The notes beneath the pieces are model-generated. The model was not told the origin of the DNA. It saw only the letters and a program-made list of their open reading frames with translations, and made no database searches. Below, piece by piece: positions 36,435 through 44,602 of a stretch of 64,000 bases of DNA. Position 1 is the first letter of the stretch. The number at the start of each line of letters is the position of its first letter. The position numbers and the translations under genes are program-made. The stretch is from Sphingopyxis sp. Root154 (GTDB taxonomy: Bacteria > Pseudomonadota > Alphaproteobacteria > Sphingomonadales > Sphingomonadaceae): contig NZ_LMGI01000002.1 of the NCBI RefSeq assembly GCF_001427105.1, positions 1,035,025 through 1,099,024 on the forward strand, given 5' to 3'.

Positions 36435-36776
36435 TCAGATCGAGAAGCTGGACCCGCAACCGCAGCCCGAGGCCGCGTTGGGATTTTCGACCTTGAACGA
36501 CGATCCGCCGAGCGAATCGACGAAATCGACGATGCAGCCGCGCACGAGGTCGATGCTGACCGGATCGACCACCAGCTTCACTCCGTCGGTTTCGGTTACG
36601 ATGTCATCGGCATCGATTCCTTCGGCCAACCCGAAGCGGTAGGTAAAGCCCGAACATCCGCCGCCATCGACCGCGAGGCGGAGCGCAGCCTCGGTTCCGC
36701 CCTTGCGGTCGGCGATCCAGCGGACGCGCGCCGCCGCGGCGGGCGACAGGGTGATTTCTGAAAGCTGCGTGGCCAT
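36435..36776 (-). CDS. erpA: A-type iron-sulfur carrier ErpA
   Basis: 113 aa HesB/IscA-family scaffold that delivers Fe-S clusters to apoproteins such as IspG. The three cluster cysteines are present at Cys41 (GGGCSGFTY) and in GCGCG (Cys105, Cys107). The long LRLAVDGGGCSGFTYRFGL strand region and FKVENPNAASGCGCGSSF ending match ErpA of alphaproteobacteria. It is separated from xth by 39 nt, both on the minus strand. Confidence 0.9.
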   Translation of the reverse strand: MATQLSEITLSPAAAARVRWIADRKGGTEAALRLAVDGGGCSGFTYRFGLAEGIDADDIVTETDGVKLVVDPVSIDLVRGCIVDFVDSLGGSSFKVENPNAASGCGCGSSFSI

Positions 36777-36804
36777 GATCGCTAGATAGGAGCCTTATGC
36801 ACAA

Positions 36805-36843
36805 ATAAAAAGGGCGCCTCGACGGTTAACCCGCCTGGCGCCC
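36805..36843 (-). terminator. Terminator of the M23 peptidase gene
   Basis: GGGCGCC / GGCGCCC stem on the minus strand, followed by TTTTTATTT, lying between the peptidase stop and the erpA start. Confidence 0.85.
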
Positions 36844-36869
36844 CTCCTCTCCGACCCAGGAAAGCTCTT

Positions 36870-37571
36870 TTATTCGGGACCGCCCATCGCGACATTCTTG
36901 CCGGTGATGGCGGCGATCGCCATCTGGTCCGAGCGAACGAACGGCATCGGATTGACCGGTGCGCCTTCGATGCGGACTTCATAATGGAGGTGGTTGCCGG
37001 TCGAACGGCCGGTCGAACCGACGTAACCGAGGACATCGCCCTTTCTGACCGACTGGCCAGGGGTGACGACATAGGAAGACATGTGGCCGTAGCGCGTCTG
37101 GATGGCGTTGCCATGTTCGACTTCGACATAATTGCCGTAACCGCCGAGGCGCTGGGCGCGGCCGACGATGCCGTCGGCGGTCGCGTAAATCGGGGTACCG
37201 CGCGGTGCCGGGATGTCGATGCCGTTGTGGCGCGCGACCTTGCCGGTGACCGGGTGGACGCGCATGCCGTACGACGACGACAGCGACATCTGATCGATCG
37301 GGCGGCGCGAAGGCACCGCCACGCCGATCGAGGCGGTCAGGCCGGTGTCGAGGCGCTTCCATGCCTGGAAAATCGCCCGGGCTTCGCTGTCTTCGCTGGC
37401 CGAGGGGACGCCAGCGGTAAAGCTGTCGTCATCGGGTTCGTCGGGAGCGACAATGCCGGCGTCGGCACTGGTTTCGGCAGCGTGGGCGGCCGGTGTGGCC
37501 AGTCCAAAACATGCTGCCGCGCAGATTATTGCGACTTGGTGCAACTTCTGCGCCAGAAGAGTGTTGATCAA
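36870..37571 (-). CDS. M23 family metallopeptidase (LytM domain)
   Basis: 233 aa exported cell-wall peptidase. Signal peptide to about residue 31 (TPAAHA), a 60-residue acidic linker, then a LytM domain: SSSYGMRVHPVTGKVARHNGIDI with the zinc His and Asp, and VGSTGRSTGNHLHYEVRIEG with the H-x-H zinc/catalytic pair. All ligand residues are present, so it should be an active glycyl-glycine or meso-DAP endopeptidase rather than a degenerate NlpD. It ends at a strong terminator. Confidence 0.92.
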   Translation of the reverse strand: MINTLLAQKLHQVAIICAAACFGLATPAAHAAETSADAGIVAPDEPDDDSFTAGVPSASEDSEARAIFQAWKRLDTGLTASIGVAVPSRRPIDQMSLSSSYGMRVHPVTGKVARHNGIDIPAPRGTPIYATADGIVGRAQRLGGYGNYVEVEHGNAIQTRYGHMSSYVVTPGQSVRKGDVLGYVGSTGRSTGNHLHYEVRIEGAPVNPMPFVRSDQMAIAAITGKNVAMGGPE

Positions 37572-37688
37572 AACTACGACCCCGCATCTGCCATGTCGCC
37601 AAAGTCCGTAAAATGGGCCTTGGCGCCGGTGTTTCTTGGTTTGGATGATTGCTCATCCCCCGCGGAAGCCTGTGTGCTGCCCCAATCC

Positions 37689-38480
37689 TTACGAAGCAAT
37701 AACGGCGTAGAATTCTTGCGTTAAACCGGCGTCGTGGCGCGCCGAGTCGTTGAACGGAGGCTTCAAACTGCCCCGAAAGCGCGATTTTACTAGGGCCTGC
37801 CACGTTTCAACGACGTTGAATCCCCTTTCGTCGCACTTTTCCCGGAACCAGACTGTGCCCGCGCTCACATGGCGGATTTCGTCGTTGTAAATACGCGATA
37901 AAATCCTTGCCGACGCCTCATCGCCGGCGGCGCGGAAGCGCTCGACGGTTGACGGCGTGACGTCAAGTCCCCGCGCTTCGAGTACCATCGGCACGATTGC
38001 GAGCCGCGCGAGCGCGTCATCCGCCGTGTCCTGCGCAGATTCCCACAATCCGGCGTGCGCCGGCAGCGCGCCATAATAGCTGCCAAGCTGGCGGAGGCGC
38101 CGGTCGAGCAAGGCGAAATGCATCGCCTCATCGGCGGCGACGCCGATCCAGTCATCGACGAATGCCCGCGGAAATTCACCGCCGAAACGGCCTATCAGGT
38201 CGACCGCCAGGTCGATCGCGACGAATTCGATATGCGCGAGCGCGTGGAGCAGCGCGACACGCCCCCGCTCCGATCCTCCCTTGCCACGCCGCGGCATCCG
38301 GTTCGGCGCAAGCAGTTCGGGCGCGGCGGGCCACGCCGGCTCGTCGGGCATCGCCGTATCGCAGCGATGCGCGAGCTTTCCCTGCCGCCATGCGCGCGCG
38401 AGGCGGCGCGCCGCGCGGCGCTTGTCGTGCGGGTCCGGCGTCAGCAGGACCGCGCGCGCGGCTTCACCCAGAGTCGGCAT
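37689..38480 (-). CDS. DUF455 ferritin-like protein
   Basis: 263 aa. A four-helix bundle with metal-binding-type residues: HALAHIEFVAIDLAVDLIGRF, ADEAMHFALLDRRL and YNDEIRHVSAG supply E-x2-H pairs as in the carboxylate-bridged di-iron family (DUF455, related to MiaE-type hydroxylases). Function unknown, possibly RNA or lipid hydroxylation, or iron handling. The ATG at 38480 gives the family N-terminus. One base separates it from the stop of the peroxiredoxin gene upstream, so they are co-transcribed. Confidence 0.85.
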   Translation of the reverse strand: MPTLGEAARAVLLTPDPHDKRRAARRLARAWRQGKLAHRCDTAMPDEPAWPAAPELLAPNRMPRRGKGGSERGRVALLHALAHIEFVAIDLAVDLIGRFGGEFPRAFVDDWIGVAADEAMHFALLDRRLRQLGSYYGALPAHAGLWESAQDTADDALARLAIVPMVLEARGLDVTPSTVERFRAAGDEASARILSRIYNDEIRHVSAGTVWFREKCDERGFNVVETWQALVKSRFRGSLKPPFNDSARHDAGLTQEFYAVIAS

Positions 38481-38481
38481 G

Positions 38482-38946
38482 TCAGAGGGCTTTTGCCGCC
38501 TCCAGAACGGCGTCGGCATGGCCCTTCACGCGCACCTTCCGCCATTCTCTGAAGAGCTTGCCGTCGGCGCCGAACAGGAAGGTCGAGCGTTCGATCCCCA
38601 TATAGGTGCGGCCGTAATTCTGCTTTTCGACCCAGGTGCCAAACGCTTCGCACACCGCTCCTTCCTCGTCGGAGGCAAGGCGGACGGTCAGGCCATATTT
38701 GTCGCGGAACTTGCAGAGTTTCGCCGGCGCGTCGCGCGATACCGCGAGGATCTGAGCGTCCAGCTTCGCGAATTCGGGCGCGAGGCGCGTAAAGTCCTGC
38801 GCTTCGGTCGTGCAGCCCGGCGTATCGGCCTTGGGGTAGAAATAGACCACCAAAGGTGCGCCCTTCATCGCGGCAACGTCGATCGCCGCGCCGTCGGCAT
38901 CGAGAAGCGTCACGGCGGGAATGGTGTCGCCGATTGCGAGGGTCAT
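38482..38946 (-). CDS. bcp: Thioredoxin-dependent peroxiredoxin, BCP/PrxQ type
   Basis: 154 aa peroxidase reducing H2O2 and lipid peroxides. The peroxidatic Cys45 is in KADTPGCTTEAQDF. The resolving Cys usually 5 residues later (alpha2 type, as in E. coli BCP) is replaced by Gln50. Cys78 (KLCKFRDK), 33 residues downstream, fits the alpha3 resolving position of other PrxQ enzymes. The start overlaps the glnE stop by 4 nt. Downstream follows the DUF455 gene. Confidence 0.93.
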   Translation of the reverse strand: MTLAIGDTIPAVTLLDADGAAIDVAAMKGAPLVVYFYPKADTPGCTTEAQDFTRLAPEFAKLDAQILAVSRDAPAKLCKFRDKYGLTVRLASDEEGAVCEAFGTWVEKQNYGRTYMGIERSTFLFGADGKLFREWRKVRVKGHADAVLEAAKAL

Positions 38947-41651
38947 GACTTGGTCTCCTGCTGCGCCGGGCGAATCGACGCCCACCAGTTCGCGATCTCC
39001 TGCCGCGCCGCGTCGTGCGCGGCAAGCAGTTGCGGCCAGCCGGGCTCGCCGCACTGGCTCGCCACCAGCTGCCGCGCCGCCGCCGTCGGCGGCTCGCCCT
39101 CGGGCGCGGTGAGGCGCAGCATGACGAGCATCCGCGCGAGCAGGCCGTGCGCCTCGATCACCTCTTGCGGGACGAGCCCCGCCGCCTTCATGCAGCCAAG
39201 CGCCGCCGAGATATTCGGATCGTGGCACTGGCCGCTGACAAGCTGTGTCACCTGCATCGCGAATTCGAGGTCGACGAGGCCGCCCGGCCCGCCCTTGATG
39301 TCGAGCGCGCCGTTCGCGGGCTTGTGCGCGGCGATCTTGCTCCGCATCTCGGCCGCGTCGGCCGCGAGCTTCGCCGAATCGCGCGGGACCCTGAGCAGTT
39401 CGTCGATGATGCGCTGGACCTCGGCCTTCGTCGCATCCGAGCCATAGACCGGCCGCGCGCGGAGCAGCGCCATATGTTCCCACGTCCACGCTTCCTCGCG
39501 CTGGTAGCGTTCGAAGCTGTCAACCGTCACGACGAGCGGCCCCTGCGCGCCCTGCGGGCGCAGCCTTGTGTCGACGTCGTAGAGCTTGCCCGCCGCGGTC
39601 GGCACCGACATCGCGCCGGTCACGCGTTGCGCGAGCCGGTTGTAATAGGTCGTCGCACCGAGGGGGCGCGGCCCGTCGGATTCGGCGAGATGATCGCCGG
39701 TGAAGAGATAGATGAGGTCGAGGTCCGACGCATGCGTCAGCGCCCTGCCCCCGAGTCGCCCGAGCGCGAGCACGACGAGTTCGCTGTCGGGGACGCGCCC
39801 GTGCGCGGCGACGAATTCGGCGACGGTCGCGTCGGCAAGCACCTGCAGCGCCGCTTCGGCAAGCTCTGAATAGCCGCATGCGATCGTCAGCGGGTCGGTC
39901 GCGCCCGCGACGAGTTGCGCGCCATAGGCAAAGCGCCGCTCGCCGACATGGTCGCGAACGCGGTCGAGCAACCGCTCATAATCGAGCGCCGCAAGCCCCG
40001 GCGCCCATTCGGCTGCCAGTTGTTCCTTGTTCGCCGGCGCATCGAAGGCGCGCTGGTCGATCAGCCCTTCAATCAGCTCGACCCGCGTGCCGAGCGCGTC
40101 GGCGAGCGTTGGCGCGAGCGACAATATCCGGGTCGCGATGCGCGCCAATGCCGGCTGCGCGGCGAGCAGGTGGAAAAAATTGATCGCGCTCGGCAGGCCC
40201 CCCACCAGCTTGTCGAAGCGCGTCAGCGTCGCTTGCGGATCGGGCGCCGCGCCCAGCGCCTTGACCAGTTCGGGCAGCATCGTCTCGAGCGCGTCGAGCG
40301 CCGCTGTGCTGCGCAGCGCGCGTAGCTTGCCGCCGCGCCATTCGGCGATCGTGCGCAGCGCGGCATCGGGCGGGTCGAACCCCGCCGCGACCAATTGCAC
40401 CGCGAGGCTGTCCTCATCGCGCGGCAGCCCCGTCGTCACCGCGCGCTCGGCGACAAGCCGGTCGTAACAGCCGCCAACGTCGTTCACGACGGGCTTGAGC
40501 GCCGCGAGCAGCGCCGCGCCATCGGCCTCGCCGTCGAGGCGCGCGACGCAGTCAAGCGCGGCTTCCTGGGTGGGCAGGCTGTGCGTCTGCTGATCCTCGA
40601 TCATCTGGAGCCGATGCTCGATCCGGCGCAGCGTCGCATAATGGCCCGACAGGCGGTTGGCGTCGCCCGGCTCGATCCGCCCTGCGACGGCGAGCGCGGC
40701 GAGCGCATCGACCGTCGCGGGCACGCGCAGCGACGGATCGCGGCCGCCGTAGATGAGCTGGTGGACCTGCGCGAAAAATTCGATCTCGCGGATCCCGCCA
40801 CGCCCGCGCTTGAGGTCGAAACCCGGACCGAACGCCTGTCCCTGCGCGAAATGGTCGCGGATCCGGTCGCTCATCGCGCCGATTTCCTTGAGCTGGCGGA
40901 AATCGAGGCTGCGGCGCCAGATGAAGGGCTGGATCGCCGACAGGAATTGCTCGCCGAGCATCCGGTCGCCCGCCGACGCGCGGCTGCGGATGAACGCCGC
41001 CTGCTCCCACGCGAGCGCTTCGGATTCATAGTAGGAGATCGCGGCGTTCACCGGCAGCACGATCGGCGTTACCTCGGGATGCGGACGGAGGCGGAGATCG
41101 ACGCGCAGCACATGGCCATCGCCTGTGCGCGCCGACAATATTTCGGTCATCCGCCGCGCGATCCGCACCGCCGCCTCGCCCGGATCGTCGCGCTGGCGGC
41201 GCGGCAGCGTTTCGGGATCGAAGATCAGGATCGGGTCGATGTCCGACGAGTAGTTGAGCTCATAACTGCCGAGCTTTCCGAGCGCGATCACCGCGAGGCC
41301 GCGTGGCTCCTCGCCGGGTACGCGTTCGGCAAAAGCGGCGGCGAGGGCCGCATCGCACGCCTGGTCGGCAAAGTCGGAGAGCAGCCGCGTCGTCGTCGCC
41401 ACATCATGCTCGCCCGACAGATCGCCGAGCGCGAGAAGCAGTGCCATCCGCCCGCGCCATTGGCGGAGCGTCCGCATGATGTCGTCGCTGACCGGCGGCG
41501 CGCTGACGTCCGCGAGCGCGGCCTCGGTGCCGTCACCGAGGTAGCGCGCAACGTCATCGGGATACAGTTCGGCGAGCCGCGCGAGGAAGGGTGCATGCGC
41601 GCTTAGCCGGTCGAGCGCCGACTGGCGGCGAGAAGCGTCCAATAGTGTCAT
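38943..41651 (-). CDS. glnE: Bifunctional glutamine synthetase adenylyltransferase/deadenylase
   Basis: 902 aa two-headed nucleotidyltransferase that adds AMP to, and removes it from, glutamine synthetase. The N-terminal deadenylase half carries LGKLGSYELNYSSDIDPILIFDPE, the C-terminal adenylylase half LGRLGGRALTHASDLDLIYLF (G-S/T plus D-x-D metal sites). The repeated DTRLRPQG / DLRLRPHP motifs are intact in both. Length is normal. ATG at 41651. First gene of a run glnE > bcp > DUF455. Confidence 0.96.
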   Translation of the reverse strand: MTLLDASRRQSALDRLSAHAPFLARLAELYPDDVARYLGDGTEAALADVSAPPVSDDIMRTLRQWRGRMALLLALGDLSGEHDVATTTRLLSDFADQACDAALAAAFAERVPGEEPRGLAVIALGKLGSYELNYSSDIDPILIFDPETLPRRQRDDPGEAAVRIARRMTEILSARTGDGHVLRVDLRLRPHPEVTPIVLPVNAAISYYESEALAWEQAAFIRSRASAGDRMLGEQFLSAIQPFIWRRSLDFRQLKEIGAMSDRIRDHFAQGQAFGPGFDLKRGRGGIREIEFFAQVHQLIYGGRDPSLRVPATVDALAALAVAGRIEPGDANRLSGHYATLRRIEHRLQMIEDQQTHSLPTQEAALDCVARLDGEADGAALLAALKPVVNDVGGCYDRLVAERAVTTGLPRDEDSLAVQLVAAGFDPPDAALRTIAEWRGGKLRALRSTAALDALETMLPELVKALGAAPDPQATLTRFDKLVGGLPSAINFFHLLAAQPALARIATRILSLAPTLADALGTRVELIEGLIDQRAFDAPANKEQLAAEWAPGLAALDYERLLDRVRDHVGERRFAYGAQLVAGATDPLTIACGYSELAEAALQVLADATVAEFVAAHGRVPDSELVVLALGRLGGRALTHASDLDLIYLFTGDHLAESDGPRPLGATTYYNRLAQRVTGAMSVPTAAGKLYDVDTRLRPQGAQGPLVVTVDSFERYQREEAWTWEHMALLRARPVYGSDATKAEVQRIIDELLRVPRDSAKLAADAAEMRSKIAAHKPANGALDIKGGPGGLVDLEFAMQVTQLVSGQCHDPNISAALGCMKAAGLVPQEVIEAHGLLARMLVMLRLTAPEGEPPTAAARQLVASQCGEPGWPQLLAAHDAARQEIANWWASIRPAQQETKS

Positions 41652-41705
41652 CGCCCCGCCCTATCGCCCGCGCCTCGGCGCGTGACAAGGGCGGGCGACA
41701 CCAGC

Positions 41706-42500
41706 TCAGGCTGGGATCGTGCTTTCGTCGAAGAACAGCACCTGCGAGATCGCCGCGCGCAATGTTGCGGGCTGGTAGGGCTTGGTGAGCAGGAAGGCCG
41801 GCTCGGGCCGGTCGCCGGTCAGCAGCCGTTCGGGGAAGGCGGTGATGAAGATGACCGGCACCTTGAGGTCGGTCAGGATTTCTTGCACCGCCTCGATCCC
41901 CGAACTGTTGTCGGCGAGCTGGATGTCGGCGAGCACGAGGCCCGGCTGGTGCTTTTGCGCCTCGGCGACCGCCTCGCGGTGCGTCGTCGCGACGCCGACG
42001 ACGTCGTGACCGAGTTCGCGAACTATCATTTCGATGTCCATTGCGATGATCGGTTCGTCCTCGATTATCAGGATGCGCGCGCGCGTCTGGCGGTCGATCT
42101 CGTCGGTCGCATCGGCGATCAACGCGCGCACCGCCTCGGCGTCGCGGCCGATGATGCGGCCCGTGTCTTCGAAGCTGAAACCCTCGACCGCGGTGAGCAG
42201 CAGCGCCTGCCGCGCGAGCGACGGAATACGGCGCAAGCGGGCATCGGCAATCGCCATATCGCTCAGCGCGCCGTCGTCGTTGGCGGCCGCCTGTTCGGTC
42301 ATCAGACCGAAATTGTCATGAACCATTCGATAAAGCTGGATGCGCAAATCGCTGCCGGTATCAACCGCTCCGGGGTTGGCCACCAGCGTTTCGAGCAACC
42401 GCGCAACCAACGCATCGCCGCTTTGCTGGCTTCCGGAAATGGATCGACCATAACGCCGCAAATAGGGAAGATGCGGCGCAACCGACTGACCCAATGACAT
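41706..42500 (-). CDS. phyR: General stress response regulator PhyR (anti-anti-sigma factor)
   Basis: 264 aa. Residues about 1-135 are a sigma-factor-like domain (regions 2 and 4: VARLLETLVANP, then ARQALLLTAVEGFSFEDTGRIIGRDAEAVRALI). Residues 142-264 are a receiver with phospho-Asp192 in VLADIQL and the Lys of KPYQPATL. When phosphorylated, PhyR captures NepR and frees the EcfG sigma factor. GGAGG precedes the ATG. Divergent from nepR across a 208-nt intergenic region. Confidence 0.95.
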   Translation of the reverse strand: MSLGQSVAPHLPYLRRYGRSISGSQQSGDALVARLLETLVANPGAVDTGSDLRIQLYRMVHDNFGLMTEQAAANDDGALSDMAIADARLRRIPSLARQALLLTAVEGFSFEDTGRIIGRDAEAVRALIADATDEIDRQTRARILIIEDEPIIAMDIEMIVRELGHDVVGVATTHREAVAEAQKHQPGLVLADIQLADNSSGIEAVQEILTDLKVPVIFITAFPERLLTGDRPEPAFLLTKPYQPATLRAAISQVLFFDESTIPA

Positions 42501-42600
42501 ATTTTACCTCCTGATAGTCGCACAAACTTTGACGGACGAGTCCGGAAAAGGGACATACGCCCGTGCTTCCCCGTCACCATCCGATATATTTCAACATTTG

Positions 42601-42625
42601 GGAACGATTTAGCGGGAAAATAGTT
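42601..42625 (+). promoter_or_regulatory. Candidate EcfG-type promoter for nepR
   Basis: GGAAC, then 16 nt, then AGTT, close to the EcfG consensus GGAAC-N16/17-CGTT. It is oriented towards nepR, whose ATG is 84 nt downstream. A second GGAAC at 42636 has no matching -10. Positive auto-regulation of nepR by EcfG is usual in this system. Confidence 0.5.
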
Positions 42626-42708
42626 TCATCTCGAAGGAACAAACACGCATTGCTCTTTGGTGTATGCGCGGTTAGCAAAAGGCCCCATGTCCAGCGGATA
42701 CTTTGATA

Positions 42709-42879
42709 ATGTCGTCTAAAACCGGTTCGCCGCGCAGCGAGACCTCCGGAAAGGACGCGGATAAAAAACCTTCCGCCAAGGGGCAGGACGTCAACGGCGC
42801 CCTGCGCCGCGCCTATGAGTCCACCGTCGACGAAGATATTCCGCAGTCCTTGCTCGACCTGCTCGGCAAGCTCGACTGA
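42709..42879 (+). CDS. nepR: Anti-sigma factor NepR
   Basis: 56 aa, too short for most gene-finders. The basic, Ser/Lys-rich disordered N-terminus is followed by the NepR core: LRRAYESTVDEDIPQSLLDLLGKLD, with the helix pair that binds either EcfG or the PhyR sigma-like domain. Position opposite phyR confirms it. In most alphaproteobacteria ecfG follows nepR, but here the next gene is the convergent tgt, 3 nt away, so the sigma factor is encoded elsewhere. Confidence 0.92.
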   Translation: MSSKTGSPRSETSGKDADKKPSAKGQDVNGALRRAYESTVDEDIPQSLLDLLGKLD

Positions 42880-42882
42880 TTT

Positions 42883-44004
42883 TCAGCGGCGGTAGCGCGC
42901 GTCGAAATCTTGTCGGAACGATGCGAAGCTTCCTGCGGCGATCGCGTCGCGCATCCCCTGCATCAGATCCTGATAGAAATGCAGATTATGCTGCGTCATC
43001 AGCATCGCGCCGAGCATCTCGCCCGAGCGGACAAGGTGATGCAGATAGGCGCGCGACCAGGTCGTGCAGACGGGGCAACCACAGCTTGAATCGAGCGGCG
43101 CCGGATCCTCGGCGAATTTCGCATTGCGAATGTTGATCGGGCCGTCCCAGGTGAAGGCCTGTCCGTTGCGCCCCGACCGTGTCGGCAGCACGCAATCGAA
43201 CATATCGACCCCGCGCGCGACCGCGCCGACGAGGTCGTCGGGCTTGCCCACCCCCATCAGGTAGCGCGGCTTGTCGGCAGGTAGCTGCCCCGGCGCATAA
43301 TCGAGCACCCCGAACATCGCTTCCTGCCCCTCGCCCACCGCAAGCCCGCCGATCGCATAGCCGTCGAACCCGATGTCGGTCAGCGCCGCTGCGGAACGCG
43401 CGCGCAGCTTCGCGTCGAGCGAGCCCTGCTGGATGCCGAACAGCGCCGAGCGCGCCGCATGCTCCTCGCCCGCGTCGAAACCCGCGCGGCTGCGCGCCGC
43501 CCAGCGCATCGATCGTTCCATGCTCGCCTCGGCGCGCTTGCCATCGACGCCGTTCGGCGGGCATTCGTCGAACGCCATCACGATGTCGCTGCCGAGCAGG
43601 CGCTGGATTTCCATCGATCGTTCGGGGGTCAGCATGTGGCGCGAGCCGTCGAGGTGGCTCTTGAAAGCGACGCCCTCCTCGCTCTGCTTGGTCAGCGCCG
43701 ACAGGCTCATCACCTGATAACCGCCGCTGTCGGTCAGGATCGGGCGGTCCCAGCCCATGAAATTATGAAGGCCGCCCAGCCGCGCCATCCGCTCGGCGGT
43801 CGGGCGCAGCATCAGGTGATAAGTATTGCCGAGGATGATGTCGGCACCGGTCGCGCGCACTTCGGCGGGGCGCATCGCCTTCACCGTCGCGGCGGTGCCG
43901 ACGGGCATGAAGGCGGGCGTGCGAATCTCGCCGCGCTGCATCGCGATCGTGCCGGTGCGCGCGGCGCCGTCGGTCGCGGCGATCGTAAAGGCGAATCTTG
44001 TCAT
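42883..44004 (-). CDS. tgt: tRNA-guanine transglycosylase
   Basis: 373 aa enzyme that swaps guanine 34 for preQ1 in tRNAs with GUN anticodons, first tRNA step of queuosine formation. Motifs: [34 protein letters not shown] (catalytic Asp), [16 protein letters not shown] (nucleophile Asp) and the zinc site CGCPVCTTW...HH. Works with queA at 56190. Typical length. It converges with nepR. Confidence 0.97.
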   Translation of the reverse strand: MTRFAFTIAATDGAARTGTIAMQRGEIRTPAFMPVGTAATVKAMRPAEVRATGADIILGNTYHLMLRPTAERMARLGGLHNFMGWDRPILTDSGGYQVMSLSALTKQSEEGVAFKSHLDGSRHMLTPERSMEIQRLLGSDIVMAFDECPPNGVDGKRAEASMERSMRWAARSRAGFDAGEEHAARSALFGIQQGSLDAKLRARSAAALTDIGFDGYAIGGLAVGEGQEAMFGVLDYAPGQLPADKPRYLMGVGKPDDLVGAVARGVDMFDCVLPTRSGRNGQAFTWDGPINIRNAKFAEDPAPLDSSCGCPVCTTWSRAYLHHLVRSGEMLGAMLMTQHNLHFYQDLMQGMRDAIAAGSFASFRQDFDARYRR

Positions 44005-44052
44005 CGCGCGCGCCTATGCAGAGGCGCGCGCCAAAAGTCGAGGATCGAGCCG

Positions 44053-44541
44053 TTAAGCCTTCGCCTCTTCGCTCGAGGGTTCCTCCTCGGCCGCCTTCGC
44101 CTTTTCCTTCGGCTTTTCCTTTTCGAATATCTTGATGAGCTCGCGCTTCTTCGCGTCGGACAGCCCCTTTTCGGCTTCCGGGAACATCTCTTCCTCCTCC
44201 TCGTCGATATGGTGGAGATAACGTTCCTTCATCGTGCGGAAGCGCGTGAGCCAGCCGGTCGAGGAAAAGTCCATCTCGTAAAGCTCGATCAGAAAATCCT
44301 CGATTTCCTTATGCTCGGCGACGCTATGCTGCGCCTCGTCGCGTAAATCGGGATTCGCGAGCATCGTCGCATAGAGCGACATTTCTTCCGACGCGGCGTG
44401 CGCGGTCACCTCGACGCGGAAGGCTTCGAACAGATAGCGGCGCTCGTCACTGTCGCCCTGCGTTTCATCGATGCGGGCCAGCAACTCGCGGTGCCGGTCG
44501 TGATCGGCCTTCAGCCGCGCAAAGATTCTGGTCTCGGTCAT
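44053..44541 (-). CDS. Hemerythrin HHE domain protein
   Basis: 162 aa. A four-helix HHE cation-binding domain: LKADHDRHRELL (His), AHAASEEMSLY (His/Glu), VAEHKEIEDFL (His) and YLHHIDEEEEEMFPE (His, Glu). Iron-binding ligands are therefore complete; role could be O2, NO or iron sensing. The last 35 residues are a Lys/Glu-rich tail (EKEKPKEKAKAAEEEP). No neighbour shares its strand closely. It is near the NepR/PhyR locus, and similar proteins are often stress-induced, but I see no clear EcfG promoter here. Confidence 0.9.
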   Translation of the reverse strand: MTETRIFARLKADHDRHRELLARIDETQGDSDERRYLFEAFRVEVTAHAASEEMSLYATMLANPDLRDEAQHSVAEHKEIEDFLIELYEMDFSSTGWLTRFRTMKERYLHHIDEEEEEMFPEAEKGLSDAKKRELIKIFEKEKPKEKAKAAEEEPSSEEAKA

Positions 44542-44602
44542 GTCGGTCTCCGTCCGTTGGCGGTTGGAGACAGAACGGGTCAGCGCCGAGGGGGTTCCGA
44601 CC

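Noticed and set aside
42501..42600. EcfG-type promoter for phyR
   Set aside because: No GGAAC with a proper -10 was found on the minus strand upstream of phyR, although one is usual for this gene.
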